Shown here: positions 10,241 to 18,289 of the stretch, piece after piece | Layout: each line of letters opens with the position of its first letter | Numbering within the stretch: position 1 is the stretch's first letter | Origin: Pseudomonas sp. | Lineage (GTDB): Bacteria; Pseudomonadota; Gammaproteobacteria; Pseudomonadales; Pseudomonadaceae | Direction of reading: 5' to 3' | Assembly: GCF_030696055.1 (NCBI RefSeq) | Contig: NZ_JAUYNP010000249.1 | Location: 1-41,824, forward strand | Length of the DNA stretch: 41,824 bases | Made by a program: the position numbers and the translations under genes | Notes under the pieces: model-generated | Told to the model about the DNA's origin: nothing | The model's database searches: none | What the model saw: only the letters and a program-made list of their open reading frames with translations

Positions 10241-10885
10241 ATGACTCAGCAGCCCCGCCGCGCCCTGATCGTTATCGATGTGCAGAACGAATACGTCACC
10301 GGCAACCTGTTGATCGAGTACCCGGACGTGAACCAGTCCCTCGCCAATATCGCCAAGGCCATGGATACCGCCCAGACCGCAGGAATTCCGGTCGTGGTGG
10401 TGCAGCATCTGGCGCCGGAGACCGCGCCGCTGTTCGCCCGGGGTAGCGAGCAGGCCGAACTGCACCCACTGGTCGCCGGCCGCCACCGCGATCACCTAGT
10501 CGAGAAAAACGTCGCCAGCGCCCTGACCGGCACCGATCTCGGCGCCTGGCTGCGCGAGCGGCAGATCGACACCCTGACCGTGGTCGGCTACATGACCCAC
10601 AACTGCAACGACGCCACCGTGCGCCAAGCCAAGCATGAAGGCTGGAACGTTGAGTTGCTGCACGATGCTTCTGGCTCATTGCCCTATGTGAACAGCCTGG
10701 GCGCGGCGACCGCCGAGGAGATTCATCGGGTGTTTACCCTGGTCATGCACACCGGCTTCGCCGCCGTGCTGAGCACCGAGCAATGGTTGCGGGCCTTGGA
10801 AAGCGGCGAGGTGCCGCAAGCGGATAACGTCTACCTGTCCAATCGGCGGGCCTTGGGGCAAACCCAGGTACGCGAAAGCGCCTGA
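10241..10885 (+). CDS. Isochorismatase-family cysteine hydrolase
   Basis: A 214-residue cysteine hydrolase of the isochorismatase/nicotinamidase fold. The catalytic triad is readable: Asp in ALIVIDVQNEY (residues about 9-19), Lys in LVEKNVASAL, and Cys in MTHNCNDATVRQA. Family members hydrolyse amides or vinyl ethers, and the substrate here cannot be told. The ATG at 10241 is chosen because GAGG lies about 9 bases upstream (10229-10232); the in-frame ATG at 10226 has no such signal. The gene diverges from the GlxA-type regulator and probably belongs to its regulon. No metal-binding histidines of nicotinamidase are evident, so a nicotinamidase call is not justified. Confidence 0.85.
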   Translation: MTQQPRRALIVIDVQNEYVTGNLLIEYPDVNQSLANIAKAMDTAQTAGIPVVVVQHLAPETAPLFARGSEQAELHPLVAGRHRDHLVEKNVASALTGTDLGAWLRERQIDTLTVVGYMTHNCNDATVRQAKHEGWNVELLHDASGSLPYVNSLGAATAEEIHRVFTLVMHTGFAAVLSTEQWLRALESGEVPQADNVYLSNRRALGQTQVRESA

Positions 10886-10931
10886 TTGACCGTTGATCCG
10901 AGCCCACCCGCGCCACGTGGCATTAGGGCAC

Positions 10932-10971
10932 AACCCGTAGGTGGCTTGAGCTTCGCGATACCCATCGGGTT
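10932..10971. repeat. Dispersed repeat, diverged copy
   Basis: AACCCG (10932-10937) and CGGGTT (10966-10971) flank a GTAGG...TTCGCGATACCCATC core like the copies at 8875 and 27654. It lies in the 215-bp gap 10886-11100 between two converging genes. That gap otherwise shows only a 10-bp palindrome, GCCACGTGGC, at 10912-10921. Confidence 0.5.
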
Positions 10972-11100
10972 AAAAGGCTATCTGCCGTCTGCATTTAACT
11001 CGCCGTGTATCGCGGCTACCCGGTGAGTTTTGCGGGCCTCGGTCGGGCCAGGAGGGTTACGCCGCTACACGCTCCTCCCTGGAGCATGCATGGGCGGCTC

Positions 11101-12354
11101 TTAGGGCAGCGGCTGGCGTGGTTCGACGTAGTAACTGAGCTGCTGGCGCGGGTTGAGGTAGTCCAGTTCCGCCGGCGCTAGTTGCGCCGGGCGTACGCTG
11201 CGGGCGATCGCTAGCTGGGGCTCGTGCTCAAGGTTGACGATCAGGGCTTCTTCCTTGGGTACCTCGGGGTCGTAGAGGATCAGCGTCGGCTTGAGCGGCA
11301 GGCTCGGGTGCATGCCCAGCACCAGGCCGTGGCGGCCGTTGTCCAGCTGCACCAGGCTGCCCGGCGGGTAGATGCCCATGCAACGGATAAAGGCTCGCAG
11401 CGCGACCTCGTCGAAGCGTTGGCGTTGCTGGTTGAACATGGTCGACAGCGCCTCGTGCGGGCTCAGGCCATCGCGCGGGTTGAGCGGGTTGCACAGGTTG
11501 TCGAAGTGGTTGGTGATGCACACCACCCGGCTCAGCCGACCGATCGCCGCTTCACTCAGGCCGCGCGGGTAGCCGCTGCCGTCGCAGTACTCGTGGTGCT
11601 CGTGAAGGATGCGCAGCACCTCGTCGTCCAGCATCAGCTGCTGACCGCGGCGCAGGCCGAACTCGCTGTGCAGTTGCAGCAACTGCTGCTCCGGGCGGGT
11701 CAGGGGTTCGGCCTTGAGCAGCACCTTGCTCGGCACCTCCAGCTTGCCCATGTCATGCAGCAGCGCGCCGAGGCCGAGGATATGGCAGGCCTCGGCATCG
11801 AAGCCAAGTTGGCGGCCGAGCAGCATCGACAGCACCGTGACGTTCAGCGGGTGGGAGTAGGCGTTATCGGCGGCCTTGCCGTTGATGCTGTGCAGCGCGG
11901 CGCCGTCTTCGCCGAGCATGGCCTCGACCAGGGCGCCGACCACCGCGCCGGCCTGCTTGATGGCGTCTTCCGGGCGGTTGCGCAGGGTCTGGTTGAGCGC
12001 CTTGACCTGCTTGCTGGCCTGGATAAATTTGCGGTCCACCTCGGCCAGGCGCTTGCGCAGCACGCTGAGCTTGGCCGCGCGCAGCTGGCGCGCTTGCTCC
12101 TCGGCGCTGGGTGGCGGCGCTTCGGCTGGTGCTTCTATCGGCGCGGGCTGCGGCGTCCGGGGCACGCAGTCGCTGCGCGCGGGGTCATAACGCAGGCGTT
12201 GCAGGCCCAGCGCGCGCAGCGCCTTGATCTGCGCTTCGTCCTTGATCTTGAAATTGCTGAAGGCGAAGTTGTGCTCCCACCAGGCCAGTTCGAGTTGGAT
12301 ATATAGGCCGACACAGAGCTGATCGGGCGTGATATAGGCGGGCGCTTCAGGCAT
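11101..12354 (-). CDS. HD-GYP domain cyclic-di-GMP phosphodiesterase
   Basis: A cytoplasmic phosphodiesterase predicted to degrade c-di-GMP. The N-terminal 110 residues match the DUF3391 domain that precedes HD-GYP in a known Pseudomonas subgroup (YITPDQLCVGLYIQLELAWW). A Pro/Ala-rich linker and a helical stretch follow, then the HD-GYP domain with LLHDMGKLEVP (near residue 198) and HHEYCDGSGYPRGL (near 255). All metal-ligand and GYP residues are intact, so activity is expected. I use the ATG at 12354 (417 residues), where the domain begins; a GTG at 12435 would add 27 unconserved residues. The PadR gene ends 89 bp upstream on the same strand, so co-transcription is possible. PA4108-type proteins of P. 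aeruginosa share this build. Confidence 0.9.
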   Translation of the reverse strand: MPEAPAYITPDQLCVGLYIQLELAWWEHNFAFSNFKIKDEAQIKALRALGLQRLRYDPARSDCVPRTPQPAPIEAPAEAPPPSAEEQARQLRAAKLSVLRKRLAEVDRKFIQASKQVKALNQTLRNRPEDAIKQAGAVVGALVEAMLGEDGAALHSINGKAADNAYSHPLNVTVLSMLLGRQLGFDAEACHILGLGALLHDMGKLEVPSKVLLKAEPLTRPEQQLLQLHSEFGLRRGQQLMLDDEVLRILHEHHEYCDGSGYPRGLSEAAIGRLSRVVCITNHFDNLCNPLNPRDGLSPHEALSTMFNQQRQRFDEVALRAFIRCMGIYPPGSLVQLDNGRHGLVLGMHPSLPLKPTLILYDPEVPKEEALIVNLEHEPQLAIARSVRPAQLAPAELDYLNPRQQLSYYVEPRQPLP

Positions 12355-12443
12355 AGCGGACTCGGTAGGGCGGCTGGGCTGGTGGCTATTGGCTTGCAGT
12401 CTAGCGGTTTGCTTATGACCTGGCATCCAGCCCACCGTCGCTG

Positions 12444-12980
12444 CTAGTCGCGGCCCAGTTCCTGCTCGACTTCAGCGGCCCAGGCCAGCCAGGACTGTTC
12501 GCCGAGTATGCCGCGGCGCAGGGTCAGGTAGGGCAGGCGCAGGGCGCTGCGTTGCTCGTCGGGCAGGGCGCGGTAGTCGCGCTCGATGTTCAGCAGGCTG
12601 TCCAGGGTCTTGCGGTGTACCGCCACGTGCCGCTGCATTTCCTCGCGCAGGTTATCCAGCGAGGTATGGGCGCCGGCATACAGCTTGACCAGCAGCGCAT
12701 CGTTGATCGTGTTCGGTTGCACCGGCTCGCCCAGCCAGCGCAGCAGCTCGGCGTGGCCGGTCGGGGTCAGGCGGTAGATCTTCTTGTCCGGGCGGGTTTC
12801 CTGGGCCTCGGCCTCGAACTCCAGCCAGCCGGCCTCGTTGAGCTTCTTCAGTTCCAGGTAGACCTGCTGGTGCTTGGCGTTCCAGAAGTAGCCGAGGCCA
12901 TCCTTGAAGCGCTTGAGCAGGTCGTAGCCGCTGCCGGGTTCGCTTTCCAGGAGGATAAGAATGGCGTGCTTGAGCGACAT
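12444..12980 (-). CDS. PadR-family transcriptional regulator
   Basis: A 178-residue regulator with an N-terminal winged helix (MSLKHAILILLESEPGSGYDLLKRF, then QQVYLELKKLNEAGWLEFE, residues about 1-80) and a helical C-terminal Vir_act_alpha_C dimerisation domain (about 95-175). PadR proteins usually repress neighbouring genes and release DNA on binding small, often aromatic, ligands. It diverges from the FAD oxidoreductase across 126 bp containing two near-identical palindromes, so autoregulation plus control of the oxidoreductase is likely. No strong ribosome binding site is visible before the ATG. The HD-GYP gene lies downstream on the same strand. Confidence 0.92.
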   Translation of the reverse strand: MSLKHAILILLESEPGSGYDLLKRFKDGLGYFWNAKHQQVYLELKKLNEAGWLEFEAEAQETRPDKKIYRLTPTGHAELLRWLGEPVQPNTINDALLVKLYAGAHTSLDNLREEMQRHVAVHRKTLDSLLNIERDYRALPDEQRSALRLPYLTLRRGILGEQSWLAWAAEVEQELGRD

Positions 12981-13028
12981 GGGCGGATTTCACGGGGCAG
13001 ATAAAGGGTGCGCGGCAGTATACGGATT

Positions 13029-13044
13029 ATGCAAAAAGTTGCAT
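13029..13044. promoter_or_regulatory. Putative PadR operator 1
   Basis: ATGCAA-AAAG-TTGCAT, a perfect 6-bp inverted repeat with a 4-base spacer. It is 15/16 identical to the palindrome at 13066-13081, centre-to-centre 37 bp. Its right half, TTGCAT, is also the -35 box of the plus-strand promoter. Confidence 0.7.
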
Positions 13045-13067
13045 TAGACAGAATGCCTGCCTAGTAT
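13039..13067 (+). promoter_or_regulatory. Predicted sigma-70 promoter of the FAD oxidoreductase
   Basis: -35 TTGCAT (13039-13044), 17-base spacer, -10 TAGTAT (13062-13067). The -35 box lies inside operator 1 and the -10 touches operator 2, which would cover the start point. This arrangement fits repression by PadR. Confidence 0.5.
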
Positions 13068-13071
13068 GCAA
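13043..13071 (-). promoter_or_regulatory. Predicted sigma-70 promoter of padR
   Basis: On the minus strand: -35 TTGCAT (13071-13066, half of operator 2), 17-base spacer, -10 TCTAAT (13048-13043), which touches operator 1. It almost completely overlaps the opposing plus-strand promoter. Confidence 0.5.
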
Positions 13072-13081
13072 AAAATTGCAT
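13066..13081. promoter_or_regulatory. Putative PadR operator 2
   Basis: ATGCAA-AAAA-TTGCAT, a perfect 6-bp inverted repeat with a 4-base spacer, ending 25 bp before the oxidoreductase ATG. Confidence 0.7.
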
Positions 13082-13106
13082 AATAACAATAGCGCAGGAG
13101 CCTCTT

Positions 13107-14756
13107 ATGAAACGCACCGGTACCCGCTTCCGTCCGCGCCTGCTCGGCAACGACTACGACGCCATTATCATCGGCTCCGGTATCGGCGGCCTGACCACCG
13201 CGGCGCTGCTGGCCAAGCTAGGCAAGCGGGTGTGCGTGCTGGAGCAGCACTACACCGCCGGCGGCTACACCCACAGCTACGAGCGCGAAGGCTACGAGTG
13301 GGACGTGGGCGTGCATTATATCGGCGAGGTGCACAAACCCTGGTCGGCGATCCGGCGGATCTTCGATGTGATCTCAGGCGGCAAGCTCGAATGGGCGCCG
13401 ATGGACGCCCATTACGACCGCATAGTGATAGGCGAGCAGACCTACGACTACGTGGCCGGGCGCGAGGAGTTCAAGGCGGAGATAAAGCGCCATTTTCCCG
13501 AGGACGCTAGCGCGATTGACCGCTATGTCGAGCTGCTTAGCGAGGTCAGCGCCCGGGTGCCGCGTTTCTTCGCCGGCCAGGCTTTGCCGCGTTCCCTGGG
13601 CATGCTCTACGCCAGGCTGCGCCGCCTGTGGCTGCCGGCCTACTTCTTCAAGACCACCCGCGAAGTGCTCGAAGGCCTGACCCAGAACCAGCAGCTGATC
13701 GGCGTGCTCACCGCCCAGTGGGGCGACTACGGCCTGCCGCCGGCTGAGGCGGCCTTCGTCATGCACGCCATGGTCGCCAAGCACTACATCACCGGCGGTA
13801 ACTACCCGGTGGGCGGTGCGACGAAGATTTCCGAGACCATCATCCCGGTGATCGAGGCGGCCGGCGGCCAGGTGTTCACCTATGCCGGGGTCGACAAGAT
13901 ACTGGTCGAGAATGGTCGTGCGGTCGGGGTGCGTATGCTGAAGGGTGGCCTGGAAATCCGCGCCCCGCAGATCGTCAGCTGCGCCGGCCTGGTGCCCACC
14001 TATACCCGTCTGATCGACCACCAGGTGGCGAGCGAATATGGCCTGTTGGCGCCGCTGCGAAAGGTCAAACTGTCGGCCGCCACCCTGTGCCTGTACGCCG
14101 GCTTTAAGGGCAGCGCCGCCGAGCTGAAGCTGCCGAAGACCAACTATTGGGTCTACCCGAGCCATGATCACGACCATAACGTCAGCAGCTTTATGGCCGG
14201 GCAGAACCCGGCGATGCCGCTGATTTATATCAGCTTCCCCTCCGCCAAGGACCCGGCCTGGGATGCCCATTACCCGCACAAGGCCACGGTGGAGATCGTT
14301 GCGCCGACCCAGCCGCAGTGGTTCGCCCAGTGGAAGGGCAGCACCTGGGGCAAGCGCGGCGCCGAGTACGAGGCGTTCAAGGCCGAGCTCACTGCGCAGC
14401 TGCTGGAAACCCTGTACCGCCACCAGCCGCAACTGCGCGGCGCGCTGGACTTCTGCGAGCTGGGCACGCCGCTGTCCACCGAGTGGTACCAGTGGAACGA
14501 GGAAGGCGAGATCTACGGCATCGACCACAGCGTGCAGCGTTTCGAACAGCACTGGATTCACAGCCAGACGCCGATCAAGGGTCTCTATCTGACCGGGGCG
14601 GATACGGTGACCGCCGGAGTCGGCGGCGCGCTGATGGCCGGGGTGCTAACCGCCACCCGCATGCTCGGTTGGCGCGGCTATCGGATCGGGGCGCTGTTGA
14701 AGAACTGGATGCCTGGGGCGAAAGCCGAGGGGGCGCAGCAGCCCCAGGTGCTGTGA
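13107..14756 (+). CDS. Retinol-saturase/phytoene-desaturase-like FAD oxidoreductase
   Basis: A 549-residue flavoprotein of the phytoene desaturase/carotenoid isomerase/retinol saturase superfamily. The N terminus holds a dinucleotide-binding motif (AIIIGSGIGGLTTAALLAKLG, ending in VCVLEQH, residues about 19-48) followed by AGGYTHSY and WDVGVHYIG. The C terminus has the second FAD contact, GLYLTGADTVTAGVGGALMAG (about 492-512). Family members saturate, desaturate or isomerise polyene or other lipid double bonds. There is no carotenoid operon here, so the substrate is unknown; a fatty-acid or polyene substrate is only a guess. AGGAG precedes the ATG by 8 bases. It is divergent from padR with shared operators, and its 3' end converges on msrA. 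Confidence 0.87.
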   Translation: MKRTGTRFRPRLLGNDYDAIIIGSGIGGLTTAALLAKLGKRVCVLEQHYTAGGYTHSYEREGYEWDVGVHYIGEVHKPWSAIRRIFDVISGGKLEWAPMDAHYDRIVIGEQTYDYVAGREEFKAEIKRHFPEDASAIDRYVELLSEVSARVPRFFAGQALPRSLGMLYARLRRLWLPAYFFKTTREVLEGLTQNQQLIGVLTAQWGDYGLPPAEAAFVMHAMVAKHYITGGNYPVGGATKISETIIPVIEAAGGQVFTYAGVDKILVENGRAVGVRMLKGGLEIRAPQIVSCAGLVPTYTRLIDHQVASEYGLLAPLRKVKLSAATLCLYAGFKGSAAELKLPKTNYWVYPSHDHDHNVSSFMAGQNPAMPLIYISFPSAKDPAWDAHYPHKATVEIVAPTQPQWFAQWKGSTWGKRGAEYEAFKAELTAQLLETLYRHQPQLRGALDFCELGTPLSTEWYQWNEEGEIYGIDHSVQRFEQHWIHSQTPIKGLYLTGADTVTAGVGGALMAGVLTATRMLGWRGYRIGALLKNWMPGAKAEGAQQPQVL

Positions 14757-14763
14757 CGCTCTG

Positions 14764-14789
14764 GCAGGTCTAGGGCTACCTAGACCTGC
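14764..14789. terminator. Hairpin between the convergent oxidoreductase and msrA genes
   Basis: A perfect 11-bp stem (GCAGGTCTAGG at 14764-14774, CCTAGACCTGC at 14779-14789) with loop GCTA. It sits between two stop codons 40 bp apart, so it can serve both strands. T-runs are weak on both sides. Confidence 0.6.
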
Positions 14790-14796
14790 TCGCCTA

Positions 14797-15444
14797 TTAG
14801 CTTGGCAGACAGACCCCGGTGCCGCCCAGGCCGCAATAACCGCCCGGATTTTTCGCCAGGTATTGCTGGTGATAGGCCTCGGCATAGTAGAAGGGCGGCG
14901 CCTCGCGGATTTCCGTGGTGATGGGGCCGAAGCCGGCCTTGGCCAGTTCGGCTTCGAACTGCGCCTGGCTGGCCTGCGCCGCGGCCAGTTGTTCGACGCC
15001 ATAGCAGTAGATGGCCGAGCGGTATTGGCTGCCGATATCGTTGCCCTGACGCATGCCTTGGGTCGGGTTGTGCGCTTCCCAGAAGACTTTCAGCAGCGTT
15101 GCATAGCTGATCTGCCGAGGGTCGAACAGCACCAGCACCACCTCGGTGTGGCCGGTCAGGCCCGAGCAGGTTTCCTCGTAGCTGGGGTTGGGCGTATGGC
15201 CGCCGGCATAGCCGACCGCGGTGCTCCACACGCCCGGCTGCTGCCAGAAGCGCCGCTCGGCGCCCCAGAAACAGCCCAGGGCGAATACCGCTTGTTGCAG
15301 GCCGGCGGGAAATGGCCCCTGCAGCGGGTTGCCGTTGACGAAATGGGCCGCCGGCACCGCCATGGCTTCGGCGCGGCCGGGCAGGGCTTGCTCGGCCGTG
15401 GGCAGTTCGAGTTTATGGGCGAGAATCTGTGAGCGCAAAACCAT
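14797..15444 (-). CDS. msrA: Peptide-methionine (S)-S-oxide reductase MsrA
   Basis: MsrA reduces methionine-S-sulfoxide in proteins and free methionine, repairing oxidative damage with thioredoxin as electron donor. The 215 residues contain the catalytic motif [18 protein letters not shown] (active-site Cys in GCFWG), [21 protein letters not shown], and the C-terminal [13 protein letters not shown] with likely resolving cysteines. The ATG at 15444 is chosen because GGAGG lies 7 bases upstream and the product begins [11 protein letters not shown], as in other Pseudomonas MsrA. An in-frame ATG at 15483 would add 13 residues and lacks a site. REP copy 2 lies immediately upstream. Order msrA-dipA-aceF matches P. 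aeruginosa. Confidence 0.96.
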   Translation of the reverse strand: MVLRSQILAHKLELPTAEQALPGRAEAMAVPAAHFVNGNPLQGPFPAGLQQAVFALGCFWGAERRFWQQPGVWSTAVGYAGGHTPNPSYEETCSGLTGHTEVVLVLFDPRQISYATLLKVFWEAHNPTQGMRQGNDIGSQYRSAIYCYGVEQLAAAQASQAQFEAELAKAGFGPITTEIREAPPFYYAEAYHQQYLAKNPGGYCGLGGTGVCLPS

Positions 15445-15492
15445 GGGGGCCTCCGGGGCAACTTCAAGCTGCATGTTAAGCACAGCAGTCGG

Positions 15493-15557
15493 TGTAGGAG
15501 CCAGCTTGCTGGCGATGCGTTTGACCTGCAGGGGTCGCCAGCAAGCTGGCTCCTACA
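15493..15557. repeat. REP-type palindrome, copy 2
   Basis: A perfect 23-bp inverted repeat (15493-15515 and 15535-15557, 19-base loop) containing the same 20-bp arm as copy 1, GTAGGAGCCAGCTTGCTGGC. It occupies nearly all the space between the dipA stop and msrA, with no T-run. It may protect or attenuate the dipA 3' end. Confidence 0.85.
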
Positions 15558-15564
15558 AGGTAAT

Positions 15565-18210
15565 TTAGCGCCGAGCGGGATAACGTTTCAGGCTTTCCAG
15601 CAGATCACGTCCGGCAATCGGCCTGTCGAACAGGTAGCCCTGGCCGATATCGCAGCGCTGGCTGCGCAGGAAGCCCAGTTGGGCGGCGGTTTCGACGCCT
15701 TCGGCGACCACCTTGAGCTTGAGGTTGTGGGCCATGGCGATCACCGCCGAGGTGATCTCCATATCGTCCTGATCCTGCGGAATATCCTGGATAAAGCTGC
15801 GGTCGATCTTGATCACGTCGATGGGGAATTTCTTCAGGTAGCTGAGCGACGAGTAGCCGGTGCCGAAGTCGTCCATGGCCAGGGTCAGGCCCAGGCTCTT
15901 CAGGCGGCTGAGCTGGTGGCGGGTGTCGTCGGTGGCTTCCAGCAACAGGCTCTCGGTCAGCTCCAGTTCCAGCTGCCTTGGATCGAGCTGTTCTTCCTGC
16001 AGGATGGCGGCGATTTCACCGACCAGATCGGGGTCGGAGAACTGCTTGGGCGACAGGTTGATGGCCATCTGCAGGCTGCCGTGGCCGATGGCGCCGAGTT
16101 GCTTGCTCATGCGGCAGGCCTGGCGCACCACCCATTTGCCGATGGGGATGATCAGGCCGGTTTCTTCCGCTACGCCGATAAATTTGTCCGGGCTGATCAT
16201 GCCCTTTTCCGGGTGATGCCAGCGCAGCAGGGCTTCCATGCCCAGCAGCTGGCCGCTCTTCAGGCACAGCTTGGGTTGGTAGAAGACTTCCAGCTCGTTC
16301 TGCATCAGGGCGCGGCGCAGGTTGTTCTCGACGAACAGCTTGTAGTGCGCCTCGGCATTCAGGGCTTCGGTAAACACCTGCAGCTGGTTTTTGCCGTTGG
16401 CCTTGGCTTTGTGCAGGGCCAGGCCGGTGTGCTTCATCAGGGTCTGCGGGTCGGTGCCGTGGGCGGGAGCGCAGGCCAGGCCGATCGAGCCGGTGACGCT
16501 GATCAGCTGGTTGTCGACGAACAGTGGCTTGTCCAGGGTGTGCAGCACCTGCTGGGCGATCCGCTGGCTGTCTTCGAGGCTGGCGCTGTCGAGCAGGATG
16601 GCGAATTCGTTGCTGGCGAAACGCGCCAGGATATTCACGCTTTTCAGGCTGTTGCGCAGACGCCGGGCCAGGCTGCTGAGCAGCTTGTCGCCGGTCTGGT
16701 GGCCGAGGCTGTCGTTGATCCGTTTGAAGTTGTCGATGTCCACCAGCAGCAGGCTGATCGGCTTGTCCGGGCTGTCGGCAAAGTGGCTTTCCAGGGCGCG
16801 GATAAAGGCGTAGCGGTTGCCCAGGCCGGTGAGGTTGTCGCGAAAGGCCAGGCGCTCGATATATTGCTGCGCCTGTCTGCTGGCGGTGATGTCTTCGTAG
16901 ATGCCGATAAAGTGGGTCAGGCGGCCATCGTCGGCATGCACCTTGGACAGCGACAGATGGCCCCAGTAAGGCTCGAGGTTCTTGCGCCGGCTCTTGAATT
17001 CGCCTTGCCAGCTATTGTGCTCGGCCAGATTGGGGCCGGCATCGAACAGCAGCTCGCTGAGGTTTTCCAGGGCGGGCATTTCCGACAGGCGCCGGCCCTG
17101 CACTTCGCCGGCGCTGTACAGAGTGATGGCGGTGAAGCTGGGGTTCACGTACTCCACCAGGCCGTCGCGATCCAGCAGGATAAAGGCGCTGGAGCTCTGC
17201 TCGACGGCGCGCTGGAACAGGTGCAGGGTGCTGGTGGCCATGCGCCGCTGCTGGCTGCTAAGAACCTGGGCGTACTGGTCGGCCAGCTCGCCGGCGAAGG
17301 CGATTTCGTCGGGCTGCCAGGTGCGCGGCGCGCCTATATGTTCCAGGCACAGCACGCCGACCACTTCACCCTCGACGCGGATGCTGGCGTCGAGCATGGC
17401 GGTGATGCCCAGGGGCTGCAGGTAGTCGGCGCTCAGTTCGCGGGTGCGCGGGTCCTGCTGCGCATCGTGGGCATCCAGGGCGCGGCCGCTTTGCAGGGCG
17501 TGCAGGTAATTGGGGTAGGGGCTGGCATCTATGGCGGCCGGCTCTATATGTTGTCCGAGCTCGCGCAGGTACAGGGCCACGGGTTGCAGCTGCTGGCCGT
17601 GCAGGCTCCAGATTCCGGCGCGGGCCACGCCGTAGGTGTCGCAGGCGCTCTTGCTGATCAGTTCGGCGGCTTCGCGCAGCGGGTTGTGCTCGCCGTAGTG
17701 GTGGCGCGCCAGCTGCACTATCAGGCTACGCTGGGCCTGGGAGCGGCGCTGCTGTTGCTGCAGTTCGGCCTGGCTGCGCTGGTACAGGGCCAAGGCCTGC
17801 TGGGCCGGTTCGGGGTTGTTGTGCAGGGGCAGCAGGTAGCCGTGGAGCATCTGGCGGCCATGCTGGTTGAAGGCTTCGCCCATTTCCAGCAGGCGCAGGG
17901 GGCCATGGGGCGTATGCAGGCTGTAGCTCACCGCGTAATGCTTGTGCGCGGCCAGCTGTTGCGCAATCTCGTCATGCAGCTGATAACGGGCCGCCGGCTC
18001 CATCAGGCTGGCGTAGGGCGAGTCGAGCAGGGCGCAGAGCTCCTGGGCGGGAATGCCCAACTGCTGTTCGCAGGCCGCGTCGAGATAGAGCAGGGTCCAA
18101 CTGGCCTCGTTCAAACGTTCGAAACGCAACATGCCGAGGCGCGAGGGCACGGGCAACTGCGTCACAACCTCGGCCGCTAAACGACTTGCGGCATCGGGAT
18201 GGTTTTTCAT
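15565..18210 (-). CDS. dipA: DipA-type c-di-GMP phosphodiesterase (GAF-PAS-GGDEF-EAL)
   Basis: Predicted cytoplasmic c-di-GMP phosphodiesterase; its P. aeruginosa counterpart (PA5017, DipA) promotes biofilm dispersion. With the ATG at 18210 the protein has 881 residues: an N-terminal PAS-like region, a GAF domain (about 160-320), a PAS domain (about 327-450, FILLDRDGLVEYVNPSF), a GGDEF domain (about 470-625) and an EAL domain (about 635-880). The GGDEF signature is degenerate (RFASNEFAIL, near 532), so cyclase activity is not expected. The EAL domain is intact: EALLRWHHPEKG near 658, DDFGTGYSSLSYLKKFP near 779. A GTG at 18264 would give 899 residues and is a real alternative; neither start has a strong ribosome binding site. 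It diverges from a small exported-protein gene. Confidence 0.9.
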   Translation of the reverse strand: MKNHPDAASRLAAEVVTQLPVPSRLGMLRFERLNEASWTLLYLDAACEQQLGIPAQELCALLDSPYASLMEPAARYQLHDEIAQQLAAHKHYAVSYSLHTPHGPLRLLEMGEAFNQHGRQMLHGYLLPLHNNPEPAQQALALYQRSQAELQQQQRRSQAQRSLIVQLARHHYGEHNPLREAAELISKSACDTYGVARAGIWSLHGQQLQPVALYLRELGQHIEPAAIDASPYPNYLHALQSGRALDAHDAQQDPRTRELSADYLQPLGITAMLDASIRVEGEVVGVLCLEHIGAPRTWQPDEIAFAGELADQYAQVLSSQQRRMATSTLHLFQRAVEQSSSAFILLDRDGLVEYVNPSFTAITLYSAGEVQGRRLSEMPALENLSELLFDAGPNLAEHNSWQGEFKSRRKNLEPYWGHLSLSKVHADDGRLTHFIGIYEDITASRQAQQYIERLAFRDNLTGLGNRYAFIRALESHFADSPDKPISLLLVDIDNFKRINDSLGHQTGDKLLSSLARRLRNSLKSVNILARFASNEFAILLDSASLEDSQRIAQQVLHTLDKPLFVDNQLISVTGSIGLACAPAHGTDPQTLMKHTGLALHKAKANGKNQLQVFTEALNAEAHYKLFVENNLRRALMQNELEVFYQPKLCLKSGQLLGMEALLRWHHPEKGMISPDKFIGVAEETGLIIPIGKWVVRQACRMSKQLGAIGHGSLQMAINLSPKQFSDPDLVGEIAAILQEEQLDPRQLELELTESLLLEATDDTRHQLSRLKSLGLTLAMDDFGTGYSSLSYLKKFPIDVIKIDRSFIQDIPQDQDDMEITSAVIAMAHNLKLKVVAEGVETAAQLGFLRSQRCDIGQGYLFDRPIAGRDLLESLKRYPARR

Positions 18211-18289
18211 TCCGTGGCGGGCTTCCAGTATGCTGACCGAGGCGAGGGCCTCGGCCCACTTCACTTATCGCGTCGGCTAAGGGTGCATC

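Noticed and set aside
13076-13510. Plus-strand frame overlapping the start of the FAD oxidoreductase
   Set aside because: It is a shifted frame; the FAD-binding motif GSGIGG lies in the frame starting at 13107, which has a good ribosome binding site.
15679-18180. 833-codon plus-strand frame opposite dipA, with similar long frames at 20934-23306 (plus) and 25437-27986 (minus)
   Set aside because: All mirror clear protein families on the other strand (EAL/GGDEF, AceE, GlnE/IlvE) and have no recognisable motifs of their own; a codon-bias effect of GC-rich DNA.
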